DNA from: DCFW01 sp963790715
Lineage (GTDB): Bacteria > Bacteroidota > Bacteroidia > Bacteroidales > Bacteroidaceae
Reading direction: 5' to 3'
Length of the DNA: 64,000 nucleotides
Assembly: GCA_963790715.1 (NCBI GenBank)
Contig: CAWBPN010000011.1
Location: 380,524-444,523, forward strand
Part shown: in pieces, positions 15,170 to 24,972 of the stretch
Layout of the letters: each line of letters begins with the position of its first letter
Numbering within the stretch: position 1 is the stretch's first letter
Translations under genes and position numbers: made by a program
The notes under the pieces: model-generated
Told to the model about the DNA's origin: nothing
Seen by the model: only the letters and a program-made list of their open reading frames with translations
The model's database searches: none

Positions 15170-16372
15170 CTATAAGTTTGCTATCTTACCCATAAACAGA
15201 ATAGCGCCTGTGCTGTTTTCACGAAGAGCAAACAGGAACGGACGATTAAATGTGACTGTTACAGGATTAGGATCAACCCTAATTGCCATCATTCGTATGC
15301 CAGCTGCACTTACAGCAGCAGCTTTCGTGCCTTCTTCGTTCACTTCAAGAAGAACGTCCTGCGTGACATCCGATACATACAAGTCGTTTGCGATATTATC
15401 CAATTGGTTACCCTCTTTCATAATTTTTTTGATGCCGACAGATCTTAATGTGGAGTTGAACCGCTTCCAATGATTTTCAACCTTGAACTTCGGTAGCGTG
15501 AGAGATACGTATGCAGGTTTAATTTCGATATTATTCCATGAAATTGTATTCACCAACGTGTTTACATCCGTTCCTTCAGACGGAAGCACAAGTACCATAC
15601 TGAATGATTTGTTACCGTATGGCAACTCCACAACTTCGTAGTTTGACTGTTTGTTGTAATTGAAACGCTTTTGTGCAAACATCATGTCTATCTTGTTTTT
15701 TGCACCTGCTTCGGTAGTGAAATAACCTTTATGTGTCCGATTCTTGTCGAAAGGATTTGTCCATTCGCCCTTAAAATACGAAGCATTGGAGAGCACCAAC
15801 TTTAATTCGGGAGTGATGTCTAACGATATTTTCTTTATCAATCCTGCCGTCTTGTCGCTACACCAACGATTGATGGAGTTGGTGGTAGAAGCCGGTTTAT
15901 TGAAGTCCGTCTTGAATACATCGGCTTTGAAAACTGATTTCATGGAATTAGTAAAAGTATTTTTCACATTAAAGTTCTTTTGTATCCATACGGAATTGGC
16001 AAGCGACAACTTAACCGACTGATCGGCTGAAGTCAGCGATGATGTAAGCCTTTTATAATAACCATTTATTACCGGCAAAGAATAGTTGCCAAGATTCATA
16101 GCGGTAAGCATTTCTTTCAACGAAGAAACGCTTGCGCCGTTTGCCGTCATCGCAAGCAAATACTCCATACTGAGCGGCGAAAACGTGACATTGACATTAG
16201 CCTGTTGCGAGCAAAGGCTGCCGAACATTCTGTTTGCAAAATCATTGTTTTTAACAGCGATATTAGATTCTTCGCTACTCAACTGAATCTTTACAGCATT
16301 GCTTTGTGCCTCACTCTTTGGAGTGTACACCAAAAGTAGCGCAGGGATAAATAAAAAGATAAGTTTTTTCAT
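15170..16372 (-). CDS. Secreted serpin-family protease inhibitor
   Basis: Start set at the ATG at 16372, where the signal peptide MKKLIFLFIPALLLVYTPKS begins; an upstream ATG adds six residues. The 400-residue length is normal for serpins. The shutter region NVTFSPLSMEYLLAMTANGA, the breach segment LSNASYFKGEWTNPFD and the C-terminal signature FNRPFLFALRE are visible. The hinge EEGTKAAAVSAAG with small residues at P12-P8 indicates an inhibitory serpin. By family numbering the scissile bond falls near MM-A in GIRMMAIR, suggesting an elastase- or chymotrypsin-like target; that is inference. Gut Bacteroidota serpins probably blunt host or competitor proteases. Confidence 0.92.
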   Translation of the reverse strand: MKKLIFLFIPALLLVYTPKSEAQSNAVKIQLSSEESNIAVKNNDFANRMFGSLCSQQANVNVTFSPLSMEYLLAMTANGASVSSLKEMLTAMNLGNYSLPVINGYYKRLTSSLTSADQSVKLSLANSVWIQKNFNVKNTFTNSMKSVFKADVFKTDFNKPASTTNSINRWCSDKTAGLIKKISLDITPELKLVLSNASYFKGEWTNPFDKNRTHKGYFTTEAGAKNKIDMMFAQKRFNYNKQSNYEVVELPYGNKSFSMVLVLPSEGTDVNTLVNTISWNNIEIKPAYVSLTLPKFKVENHWKRFNSTLRSVGIKKIMKEGNQLDNIANDLYVSDVTQDVLLEVNEEGTKAAAVSAAGIRMMAIRVDPNPVTVTFNRPFLFALRENSTGAILFMGKIANL

Positions 16373-16442
16373 GTTCCGAATTATAATCATAGTTAAACAA
16401 AATCTTTATATACATAAATGCAAAATCACCAAAACACTGCAT

Positions 16443-16450
16443 CAAAATTA
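16443..16450 (-). promoter_or_regulatory. Predicted -7 element of the serpin gene
   Basis: Minus-strand TAATTTTG matches TAnnTTTG, 70 bases upstream of the serpin start. Confidence 0.5.
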
Positions 16451-16535
16451 TAAAAATAAATTGATATTACAACCCATATTACAATATATACATGCTTTTA
16501 TTTACTGAAGAGTTGACAAATTTAAAAAAATGACT

Positions 16536-16543
16536 TACCTTTG
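16536..16543 (+). promoter_or_regulatory. Predicted -7 element ahead of the MgtE-N/CBS gene
   Basis: TACCTTTG matches TAnnTTTG. TTGAC at 16513-16517 may contribute an upstream contact. The start codon is 140 bases downstream, so the transcript has an unusually long leader. Confidence 0.6.
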
Positions 16544-16549
16544 CGCCAG

Positions 16550-16683
16550 AAATTTTAAATTTTTATTGCTAATGGACAGTGACCCGGCACATACGATTAA
16601 TTTATTAACCTGCGTTTAGCAGGAAGGTCGGATCATGCGCCTACCTTCTTTCTGACGCGTTAAAAAGAAGAAGGAGGTAAACA
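16550..16683 (+). promoter_or_regulatory. Long structured 5' leader of the Mg/metal transport unit (candidate riboswitch)
   Basis: A ~130-base leader rich in paired segments: CCTGC-GTTTA-GCAGG (from ~16611), GAAGGT...ACCTTC (~16623-16649) and then a purine-rich segment AAGAAGAAGGAGGTAA just before the ATG, which could pair with the CTACCTTCTTTCT upstream. That would mask the only strong Shine-Dalgarno-like GGAGG seen in the window. It does not match the M-box or yybP-ykoY consensus as I know them. I infer metal-responsive control from context. Confidence 0.45.
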
Positions 16684-17955
16684 ATGGTTTCTTTAACTAC
16701 ATTCTATCTAAGCCGATTACTTGGCTGCAACATTTATGATAACCGAGACAATGAACTCGGACGTATACATGACGTATATGTTCGTATACATACTCCATCC
16801 GAAGATAACCAATCCAACAATCCTCAGGTAATAGGATTTGTAGTACGTGTGGACGGTAAACGCAAAGATATGGTACTTGACGATTTGCAGATAGTTAAAT
16901 TCGGAACACGCTACAAGGTACAGTGCCAAACAATGACTACGGTCAGTCATGATAAGTTTTCGGATGCCATACTGTTAAAAGAGAGTATTCTCGACCAACA
17001 AATTGTTGATCTCAATGGGCGTAAACTGGTTAGAGTAAACGACATACGAATGGTGATGGTTCCTGCCGGAGCATTCGTAGTGGCAGTTGATGTAGGTATG
17101 GAAGGGTTGCTGCGACGCCTTGGCGTGAATATGTTCTTCAAAAAAATACTACGGCCGTTCGGAGGTAATGTTCCTGCTAAATTCATTCTTTGGGACGACG
17201 TGGAAACCATTGATCCTAACACTCTTAATATTCAACTTTCAAAAACCCGTTCGAAACTGAATACCATTCACCCGTCAGACCTCGCTGATATAATTGAAGA
17301 TATGAGCAAAAACTATCAGGCTTCAATATTCTCTTCGCTTGACGAAGAACATGCTGCGGACGTGTTGGAGGAACTGAAGGCGAAAGAGCAGGTACATATT
17401 ATTGAAAGTTTGCCGATAGAAAAAGCTGCTGATGTGCTCGAAAAGATGCCGGCTAATGAGGCTGCCGACCTTATGGATAATTTGGAAGATGATACAACAG
17501 AGCGATTACTGCATGAAATGGAACCTGAAGCATCGGAAGATGTAAGAGATTTACTTGAATATCCCGATGATACGATAGGCAGTTTGATGACTACTGATGT
17601 GCTGACCTTTACGGCAGAACAAACAATAGAAAATGTTATTGATTATATAAGAGAAGAACAACCGGAAATGGAATCTCTTTACAGTTTGTTTGTTGTAGAT
17701 GCGAAAAATGTTTTGAAAGGTAAATTCTCAATGCGCGATTTGTTGGTTACAGATCCGCAAATGCAATTGGATAAGGTTATGAATACCGATCTCTATAGCG
17801 TTAATGATTACGATAAGCTTGACTCTTTATCGGAAACCGTATCGAAATACAATCTACTGGCAGTACCGGTTACCAATGAGAATAACGAATTGGAAGGTAT
17901 GGTTGTGGTAGATGATATAGTTGACGAATTACTCGGTGAAAGGAGAACTGCTTAG
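16684..17955 (+). CDS. Soluble MgtE N-domain/CBS protein, partner of the NRAMP-like transporter
   Basis: A 423-residue protein with no membrane segment. Residues 1-170 form two PRC-barrel-like beta domains (for example YLSRLLGCNIYDNRDNELGR and LDQQIVDLNGRKLVRVNDIR). Residues ~190-290 are the helical superhelix of the MgtE N-domain (IHPSDLADIIEDMSKNYQAS, then repeats of AADVLE). Two CBS domains follow (TIGSLMTTDVLTF and LDKVMNTDLYSV). MgtE uses exactly these parts as its cytosolic Mg2+ sensor; here the MgtE channel domain is missing. The NRAMP-like gene follows after 69 bases. I infer a sensor subunit that gates that transporter. Confidence 0.85.
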   Translation: MVSLTTFYLSRLLGCNIYDNRDNELGRIHDVYVRIHTPSEDNQSNNPQVIGFVVRVDGKRKDMVLDDLQIVKFGTRYKVQCQTMTTVSHDKFSDAILLKESILDQQIVDLNGRKLVRVNDIRMVMVPAGAFVVAVDVGMEGLLRRLGVNMFFKKILRPFGGNVPAKFILWDDVETIDPNTLNIQLSKTRSKLNTIHPSDLADIIEDMSKNYQASIFSSLDEEHAADVLEELKAKEQVHIIESLPIEKAADVLEKMPANEAADLMDNLEDDTTERLLHEMEPEASEDVRDLLEYPDDTIGSLMTTDVLTFTAEQTIENVIDYIREEQPEMESLYSLFVVDAKNVLKGKFSMRDLLVTDPQMQLDKVMNTDLYSVNDYDKLDSLSETVSKYNLLAVPVTNENNELEGMVVVDDIVDELLGERRTA

Positions 17956-18024
17956 CCGGTCAATAATGTAGCTTCAAAAATGAGACTTTCAAACTATTTA
18001 TTAATTGAATAAATATCAGGAATA

Positions 18025-19272
18025 ATGACAATTAAAAAGATAACCAACAATAGCTTCTTAAAAAAATTAGGATTGTTTCTTGCAATTCTCGGACCGGGAA
18101 TAATAACAGGTAGTGTCGATAATGATGCAGGAGGAATAACGACCTATTCAGTTGCCGGCGCCACTTATGGCTACAATCTTATATGGACTTTAATACCTTC
18201 GTTCATAGTCTTGCTGGTAGTACAAGAGATGAATGCCCGCATGGGTATAGTAACAGGCAAGGGATTGGCTACACTTATTCGTGAAAACGCAGGAGTAAAG
18301 ATTACATTTTTTATCTTCTTAGGTTTATTGTTGGCAGATATAGGCAACACCACCACCGAATTTGCCGGAGTTGCCGGTAGTCTTGAAATTTTTGGAGTCA
18401 GCAAATATATATCCGTACCGCTTGTAGGCCTCATAGTATGGATTTTAGTAGTAAAAGGCACATACACCGTAGCCGAACGCATATTCCTCATTTTCAGCGT
18501 GTCACTACTTACGTATGTGGTATCCGCTATTTTCGGACATCCGCATTGGGACGAAATAGGACATGCTATAATTATGCCGAGTATGAAAGCCGACGGAGCT
18601 ACAATAACTATGGTGCTTGGATTAGTTGGAACTACTATCGCTCCATGGATGCAATTTTATATGCAATCATCGGTCATTGAAAAGAAACTAAAAATATCTC
18701 AATACAATTATGTTCTTGCAGATATAATCATCGGATGTATCGCAACGGTAGTCGTAGCATTCTTTATCATGGTGGCTTGCGCATCAACACTCCATGTTAA
18801 TCATATTGTTATAAACGAAGCCAAAGACGCGGCATTGGCACTCAAGCCGTTAGCCGGAGCCTTTGCCTCTCAATTATTTGCATTCGGCCTGTTTATAGCG
18901 TCTATCTTTTCAGCAACCATCTTACCTTTGGCTACTGCATTTTATGTATGTGAAGCATTCGGTTTTGAAGCCGGAATAGATAAAAAATGGGGTGATGCAC
19001 GAGAATTTTATACTCTTTATACTGCCATCATCATACTATCCGTAGGAATAATTCTTTTACCAAAGGCTCCTTTAATAGGTATATCCATTTGGTCACAAGT
19101 TATAAATGCCATATTGCTTCCGGTAGTATTAATATGCATGATTTTATTGGTAAACAAAAAGAAAATCATGGGCGAGCATGTGAACAAACCGATTATCAAC
19201 ATCATCGGTTGGACTACCGTAGCAATATTGGTCGGTTTGTCATTATTGTTATTAGTATCCGGATTGATATAG
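18025..19272 (+). CDS. NRAMP-related divalent metal transporter (Mg-type, NRMT-like)
   Basis: A 415-residue inner-membrane protein with about eleven helices of the SLC11/NRAMP fold. In helix 1 the Mn/Fe motif DPGN is replaced by VDNDAGG (ITGSVDNDAGGITTYS). In helix 6 the MPH motif is replaced by VGTTIAPWMQFYMQ, so the metal-coordinating methionine is absent. Loss of that Met is what distinguishes the NRAMP-related magnesium transporters from Mn2+ importers. With the MgtE-type sensor gene upstream, Mg2+ uptake is the best inference, although Mn2+ cannot be excluded. The gene ends at a strong hairpin shared with the convergent tolC-like gene. Confidence 0.85.
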   Translation: MTIKKITNNSFLKKLGLFLAILGPGIITGSVDNDAGGITTYSVAGATYGYNLIWTLIPSFIVLLVVQEMNARMGIVTGKGLATLIRENAGVKITFFIFLGLLLADIGNTTTEFAGVAGSLEIFGVSKYISVPLVGLIVWILVVKGTYTVAERIFLIFSVSLLTYVVSAIFGHPHWDEIGHAIIMPSMKADGATITMVLGLVGTTIAPWMQFYMQSSVIEKKLKISQYNYVLADIIIGCIATVVVAFFIMVACASTLHVNHIVINEAKDAALALKPLAGAFASQLFAFGLFIASIFSATILPLATAFYVCEAFGFEAGIDKKWGDAREFYTLYTAIIILSVGIILLPKAPLIGISIWSQVINAILLPVVLICMILLVNKKKIMGEHVNKPIINIIGWTTVAILVGLSLLLLVSGLI

Positions 19273-19281
19273 AATTAATAT

Positions 19282-19313
19282 AAACAGACAAGTTTCATTG
19301 AACTTGTCTGTTT
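19282..19313. terminator. Bidirectional terminator between transporter and tolC-like gene
   Basis: AAACAGACAAGTT (19282-19294) pairs perfectly with AACTTGTCTGTTT (19301-19313), loop TCATTG. A- and T-tracts border the stem. The stem contains the last codons and stop of the minus-strand gene. Confidence 0.8.
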
Positions 19314-20656
19314 GTATCTAACAAATAAGCGGTGCGGCAATTAAGATATTGAACCACTGCATCGGTATATTGGTTACGTGATTGCTGATAATTGGACTGG
19401 GCATCCAAAAGGTCGCTCATCGTAGACGTACCTGCATGATAGTAATCCTCATTAAGGCGCAAGTTCTCAGTAGACTTTTCCATGCTTTTTTTAGCCAACT
19501 CTATTTGCTTATAGGCATTCTCAAAATCATTATACGCACTTTGCATCTGAATAACAAGCATTTGCCTGTTGTTTTCACGGTCTTCCCTAGCTATCTGTTC
19601 GGCAATTTGCTGATGCTTAACCGCGTGACTGTCGCTCCACCATCCGCTTATAGGAATGCTAACCATAGCCAACCCCATTACGTTTACCCTGCCTGAACCC
19701 GAGAGATCATTGAATCCTCCAGTTGCACCTACCGAAACAGTAGGAAGCAAAGAGCCTTTCTTTATTTTTGTTTGCAACTCATTTGCCTCTACATTTTTAT
19801 CAAGTAACTGAGCTTCAACACGCCCGTTCAACGCTGTATCATGGTCTGTGAGATAATACGACGGTTTTTTTATATCACTTACAAGCGTGGTGTCAATGTT
19901 TATATCCTTTCCGGCCTCACCGATATATTGTGCAAGCACCAACTTGCATAGCTTTATGCCATTATCAAGCGTCAAACGGTCGGTAGCGATACCATTCTGC
20001 TTCAACTCAACAGTAAGCACATCGTTCTTATTCTTTACTCCGGCCTTATATGCGTTATCGGCATCCTGATGTATACGTTCCAACAGTTTATCTACGGAAT
20101 TTAACGTCTGCTCTTTTTCATAAAGAGTAAGTAACTGATTGTAATATATTTCGGTAGTGTTCAATATATCATCATGCGACTGTTGCATCTGTAGCTTCCT
20201 GATTTCGGTTTGCAATTTTGCCAACTTGTTGCTGTTGGATATTTGACCACCGGCATAAATAGGCTCCAACGCCAACACACCTAAAAGCATGCCATGATTA
20301 ATTAGATTTACGTCATACGAAGTAGGCAACGAAGAAAGCGCGGAAGGATTAAGTCCTAATTGCGTAATAATCTGCGCAAGCTTCTTTTGATCGTCAGCTG
20401 ACAAACTAAGGTCTTTATGTATGAGATAATCACTTGATTTGAAGTAAGCACCTGTAGCAGACACCGTTGGGAAATATTTGGAATAAGCTTCCTTCTCTTG
20501 TTCATGAGCTTGGTCAATACTCAACTTGGCATCACGTATCTTGATATTGTTTTCCAAAGCCAATTGGCGGCACTCTGGCAATGTATATACCTTTTGTGCA
20601 TGTATAGCCGGGATTGTTGCAATCCCGACTAATAATATGATAAATATCTTTTTCAT
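19295..20656 (-). CDS. TolC-family outer membrane efflux protein
   Basis: Outer-membrane channel for tripartite efflux, 453 residues with signal peptide MKKIFIILLVGIATIPAIHA. The two internal repeats of the outer membrane efflux protein family are visible as long amphipathic coiled-coil helices, for example VYTLPECRQLALENNIKIRD at the N-terminus and DLLDAQSNYQQSRNQYTDAV near the C-terminus. It is the last gene of the operon; its start overlaps the RND gene's stop by 4 bases. Length is normal. Confidence 0.92.
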   Translation of the reverse strand: MKKIFIILLVGIATIPAIHAQKVYTLPECRQLALENNIKIRDAKLSIDQAHEQEKEAYSKYFPTVSATGAYFKSSDYLIHKDLSLSADDQKKLAQIITQLGLNPSALSSLPTSYDVNLINHGMLLGVLALEPIYAGGQISNSNKLAKLQTEIRKLQMQQSHDDILNTTEIYYNQLLTLYEKEQTLNSVDKLLERIHQDADNAYKAGVKNKNDVLTVELKQNGIATDRLTLDNGIKLCKLVLAQYIGEAGKDINIDTTLVSDIKKPSYYLTDHDTALNGRVEAQLLDKNVEANELQTKIKKGSLLPTVSVGATGGFNDLSGSGRVNVMGLAMVSIPISGWWSDSHAVKHQQIAEQIAREDRENNRQMLVIQMQSAYNDFENAYKQIELAKKSMEKSTENLRLNEDYYHAGTSTMSDLLDAQSNYQQSRNQYTDAVVQYLNCRTAYLLDTNRQVQ

Positions 20657-23600
20657 TTTACAGTTCCTGTTAATTCACTGAGTTGAGCTCCCATTGCTGC
20701 GGCACGCTGCTTCTCATTTTTCAAACGACGTTTTTTATCTGCAATTCTGAATATCATCCAATAACCTACCGGTATCATTGTGATGACAAAGAACATTGAA
20801 ATAATAGTGCCGAAACAAACTACAACACCCATAGGTCCCCACATCGGAGAATTGGCTATAACCATAGGTAAGACACCCATTGATGCTGCCGCACTCGTGA
20901 GGAAGATAGGACGCATACGTCGCTGAGCTGCCTGAAGTGCGGCATGTTTTGCACTCATCCGATGTTTAAGCCTCAGTTCTTCGGCATAATCAATCATGAT
21001 TATTCCATTTCGGACTATTATACCCATAAGTGATATAATTCCAAGAATTCCGGTCAATCCTAACTCTTGTTTCATTATAGCTAACCCCAATGCAGCCCCA
21101 AGTAATGAGAACAATAATGATATCATTATAAGTGATGAAAGGCGTATATTCTTGAAATGGAACAATAATATGGCAAATATTATAATAATAGAAATAGATA
21201 ATCCTCCATAAATTTGGGGACCATTAGTCAAATCATTTTCACGTTGACCACCTGGAGAAAATGTCACGCCTGAGGGCAATTTAATAACAGACAATTCTTT
21301 AAGTACATGGTCTGTCTCACTGTTAAGGTTTGTACCTCTTGTCACATCTGCGAAAATTGATATTGTACGCACTCCATTTCTCCGTACAATCATACCTTCA
21401 CTCCAATCAGGTTTCACATCGGCTATTTGGCGCAACGGGACATTCACTCCGGGAATAACGCCGCTTACTGTGGCATTTGTTAAGTCTTCAGGACGTTGCA
21501 ATCCTGCATTCTTATCCTTCAACATTACCTTTACCGGATAGTCACCTTCCCAAACTGTTGTAAGCGGAACACCCGAGCCAAAACGCGTAGCAAGATTTAA
21601 AGACAGCAGATTCTTACTGATGCCTAATCGATTCGCTTCATCACTATTCATTGCAACATCCAACCCATTAGTGTTTGCTTCGAAATTGGTTCGCACAAGT
21701 AATAGTTTCGGATTTCGTCTCATTATAGACATAGCTTGATCAGCCACTTTGTGCAACTGTGCCAGATCATCACCGCTATAACGTATTTCTATAGGTGAAA
21801 TGGCACTGGAATAATCCAGTTGTTTGAACTTTATAGTCGCATCAGGGAAATAACTTGAATACATTGGAGTAAACTTATCCAAAAGTCGCTCGGTATCATC
21901 ATTGCCACTTGTATTTACAATGAATTGTGCATAATTAGTTCCACCTATCTGAGGAGCATAACTTGTCTGAAAACGAGGAGAACCGCTTCCATAGAAAGTA
22001 GTCACATTCACCACTCTATTATCTTTTCTTATCATGTGTTCAAGACTGTCGGCCACTTGCGCCGTACGCTCAATTGCCGTACCGGTGGGCATGTATATTT
22101 CTACAGCAAACTGGTTACGCTCGGCACGAGGCATAAACTTCTGCGGTTGCTTTAAATATAATACCGCTCCAACAACTACAGATAAAGTTCCTACACCTAG
22201 TGTTACATACGGATGGCGGAAACACGCTTCTATCAGAATGTTATAATATGACTGTATGTATTCCAAAAATGTCTTTCGGTGCTTCTTGGTAGGATCATGT
22301 TTCAATCCTTTCTTTATAAAGGTGAATTGCAACCATGGAACTACAAATACAGCTATCAAAAGAGATGTACCAAGTACTATAGATACACCGAGTGGAAACC
22401 ATTTTACGAAATCATAAAATACCCCGGTCATAGTGATAAGCAAAGGGAAGAATGTTATAGATATTGCTAATGTGGCACTGAATATTGAAGAGAAAAACTC
22501 TTTTGCCGCTGCTGAAGCTGCATGCCAACGGCTCATCCCACTATCTATCTTTTCAATATAACAATCTATAATCACTATGGAATTATCAACAATCATACCG
22601 AGAGTTACAATCAATGCCGCCAGCGTAACAGTGTTCAATTCAATGCCTGTTGCATAAAAAATACCCAACGACACAAAAATTGCCATTGGTATGGTGGTTG
22701 CCGCCACTGCCGCTACGCGCATCGGTAACAACAACATAATAACCAACACAACGGCGCATATAGCTATCAGCAATTCTTTTAAAAAATCCAATACCGATTG
22801 ATTAACCACATAACTTTGGTCGGTAACAGGATATATCTTTACATTTGACGGTAATGTTTTTTTGAAATCATTAAGTATCAATTTCACTTTATCGCCGAAC
22901 TTTACGATATTACTGCCTTCGACCATTTCTAAAGAAAGCACAATACATTTTGTACCGTTATTTTTTATATACGAATCCGCATCAGGATATTCACGCTTAA
23001 TAGTTGCAATGTCACGAAGACGAATAATGTTACCGTTAGGATCAGAATAAACTATTTGCTGAGCAACATCATTCTCGGTATTAAACGGAGAGCGCAAATG
23101 AATTGGACGAACAGTATTACGATCATTCACAGACCCGCTTATTATGGTCATGCCTTGAGATGACAAAGAACTGAGAAGCGTTACTGTGTTTAATCCGTAT
23201 TTTGATAATCTGTCACGGTCGATATATACTCCTATCTGCTCTTGCTGCTCACCATATACACGCAAATTAGCCACTTGTGGAATTGTACGCAAACGATCTT
23301 GCAAATCGGTCATATAGTTGTGCAATTCACGATATGTTTTATCTTTGCTTTCAAGTGTAATCAACATGGCCGAAGTGTCACCGAAATCATCATTTGCAAT
23401 AAGTGCCAACACACCGGTAGGTAAATTACTTTTGAATTGTTGTAAACGAATTTTAAATTTGCTCCAAAATTCATCTTTATCGTTTACATTATCATTCAAT
23501 TCTACAAAGACATAACATACACCATCTTTACTTTCAGAATATGTCTTACTCTTATCTATTTCTTTGAATCCCCATAAGAATTTCTCAAGCGGTTTGGTAA

Positions 23601-23805
23601 GTTGCTCTTCAACTTCTTTTGATGTAGCTCCTGGGTATACACCTGCAACAACACCTTGGCGAACCGTGAAGGAAGGGAATTCATTCTTGGACATATTTTT
23701 CAATGAATATATTCCGAACACGATAAAGATAGTAAGTAACAGCAACATAATACTTTTATGGTGCATTACTCCCTCAACAATATCTAGTTTGTTGTATTTA
23801 CTCAT
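20653..23805 (-). CDS. RND-family efflux pump inner-membrane transporter
   Basis: A 1050-residue proton-driven exporter with twelve membrane helices and two large periplasmic loops, the usual AcrB-like layout. Helix 4 carries LGMIVDNSIVIID, where the first relay aspartate (D) is kept and the second is N, a variant common in Bacteroidota pumps of this subclass. Family motifs VFYDFVKWFPLGVSI and GIISLMGIIVRNGIIMIDYA are visible near helices 5 and 11. Overlaps on both sides with the membrane fusion protein and tolC-like genes prove a tripartite operon. Substrate not predictable. Confidence 0.93.
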   Translation of the reverse strand: MSKYNKLDIVEGVMHHKSIMLLLLTIFIVFGIYSLKNMSKNEFPSFTVRQGVVAGVYPGATSKEVEEQLTKPLEKFLWGFKEIDKSKTYSESKDGVCYVFVELNDNVNDKDEFWSKFKIRLQQFKSNLPTGVLALIANDDFGDTSAMLITLESKDKTYRELHNYMTDLQDRLRTIPQVANLRVYGEQQEQIGVYIDRDRLSKYGLNTVTLLSSLSSQGMTIISGSVNDRNTVRPIHLRSPFNTENDVAQQIVYSDPNGNIIRLRDIATIKREYPDADSYIKNNGTKCIVLSLEMVEGSNIVKFGDKVKLILNDFKKTLPSNVKIYPVTDQSYVVNQSVLDFLKELLIAICAVVLVIMLLLPMRVAAVAATTIPMAIFVSLGIFYATGIELNTVTLAALIVTLGMIVDNSIVIIDCYIEKIDSGMSRWHAASAAAKEFFSSIFSATLAISITFFPLLITMTGVFYDFVKWFPLGVSIVLGTSLLIAVFVVPWLQFTFIKKGLKHDPTKKHRKTFLEYIQSYYNILIEACFRHPYVTLGVGTLSVVVGAVLYLKQPQKFMPRAERNQFAVEIYMPTGTAIERTAQVADSLEHMIRKDNRVVNVTTFYGSGSPRFQTSYAPQIGGTNYAQFIVNTSGNDDTERLLDKFTPMYSSYFPDATIKFKQLDYSSAISPIEIRYSGDDLAQLHKVADQAMSIMRRNPKLLLVRTNFEANTNGLDVAMNSDEANRLGISKNLLSLNLATRFGSGVPLTTVWEGDYPVKVMLKDKNAGLQRPEDLTNATVSGVIPGVNVPLRQIADVKPDWSEGMIVRRNGVRTISIFADVTRGTNLNSETDHVLKELSVIKLPSGVTFSPGGQRENDLTNGPQIYGGLSISIIIIFAILLFHFKNIRLSSLIMISLLFSLLGAALGLAIMKQELGLTGILGIISLMGIIVRNGIIMIDYAEELRLKHRMSAKHAALQAAQRRMRPIFLTSAAASMGVLPMVIANSPMWGPMGVVVCFGTIISMFFVITMIPVGYWMIFRIADKKRRLKNEKQRAAAMGAQLSELTGTVK

Positions 23806-24821
23806 AGCACTTTAATTTTAGAGCCTTCACTGACTTTGTTTTGTCCATCAATTATTACCTCATCTCCGCTTTCCAATCCGCTGATGATAATGACGCCTTG
23901 GTTATTCACACCACCAACTGTTACCGGTCGCTTCTGTGCACTGCCTCCGTTTGCAATCCAAACAAATTTGTCATCTCCATCAAGCATAACAGACTCTTGA
24001 GGGATAATCATTGCACTGTTATTAATCTTAGTGCTTATGTTTGCACTACATACCATGCCAGGCAATAAAATTTGTCCGGGATTTGGGAGGATAAGCTTTA
24101 CTTCATAAGTATGGCTAAACGGATTTGCCTGTACACCTTTCTCCTTTACACGCCCTACGAAACGGCGGCCGTCTAAAGCGGCTACTGTGAAACTAATATT
24201 TTGTCCGATATGTATTTTAGATATTTCTTGTTCCGGAATAGAAACATCAATCTTTACCTCATCAACCTTAACTAACTTAAAACAACCGATACCTGGAACT
24301 ACATTATTGCCTATATCAACTATACGTTTTGATATATATCCTGAGAACGGAGCACACAACACACAATCCTTCACATTCTTGCGAGCTATGCGTTCAGCTG
24401 CTTCAGCTTCCGACAAACGTGTCTGCACTTCAATAAACTTTATTTCAGGTAAACTTCCTTTTTTATAAAGTGCATTCATTCTTCGATACGCATCTTGTGC
24501 CTGCTTTAACGACGACTTAGAAATATCGTATGCATTCAGCATTGTTGATTTGTCCAATACGGCTAAAGGTTGGCCTTTTCTTACTGCCTGGCCTTCATCA
24601 ACCAGCACTTGTGATACTGTGCCCATAACCGAAAAGCTCAACATTGAGCCGTATGATTCCTCTACTGTACCGACATAAGATCGGTCACCGGCTTCGACAG
24701 TTGATGCTGCTGTTAAGGTTTTCACAGGTATTACTTCTGTCGTGTCTGCCTTTTGTTTATGGGAACATCCTACTAAACTCGCAAAACAAATTGTCCATAG
24801 AATAATCTTTTTTACCTTCAT
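23802..24821 (-). CDS. RND efflux membrane fusion protein (periplasmic adaptor)
   Basis: A 339-residue adaptor with a lipobox (CFASLVGC, Cys ~19). The lipoyl half-motif DEGQAVRKGQPLAVLDKSTM (~75-95), a short helical hairpin, the second lipoyl half CAPFSGYISKRIVDIGNNV (~155-175) and beta-barrel segments appear in the usual order. First gene of the operon, overlapping the pump gene by 4 bases. It links the pump to the outer-membrane channel. Confidence 0.92.
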   Translation of the reverse strand: MKVKKIILWTICFASLVGCSHKQKADTTEVIPVKTLTAASTVEAGDRSYVGTVEESYGSMLSFSVMGTVSQVLVDEGQAVRKGQPLAVLDKSTMLNAYDISKSSLKQAQDAYRRMNALYKKGSLPEIKFIEVQTRLSEAEAAERIARKNVKDCVLCAPFSGYISKRIVDIGNNVVPGIGCFKLVKVDEVKIDVSIPEQEISKIHIGQNISFTVAALDGRRFVGRVKEKGVQANPFSHTYEVKLILPNPGQILLPGMVCSANISTKINNSAMIIPQESVMLDGDDKFVWIANGGSAQKRPVTVGGVNNQGVIIISGLESGDEVIIDGQNKVSEGSKIKVL

Positions 24822-24857
24822 ATCAATAATAAATTAATTCTTTAATGAATAGCGCCA

Positions 24858-24865
24858 CAAATGTA
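24858..24865 (-). promoter_or_regulatory. Predicted -7 element of the efflux operon
   Basis: Minus-strand TACATTTG matches TAnnTTTG, 36 bases upstream of the adaptor gene. Between this and the AraC promoter lie two direct copies of ATTTGTATAAT (24915-24925 and 24934-24944), plausible operator half-sites 19 bp apart. Confidence 0.6.
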
Positions 24866-24972
24866 CGCCTATATGTCATACGCAAAAAGTCTAATACCAA
24901 TAATAGATTGTACAATTTGTATAATTGTGTATGATTTGTATAATAAAAATGACTTAATTGTATGTTTAATAG

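Noticed and set aside
16550..16683. M-box or yybP-ykoY riboswitch
   Set aside because: The conserved core bases of those classes as I know them are not found; only an unassigned structured leader is claimed.
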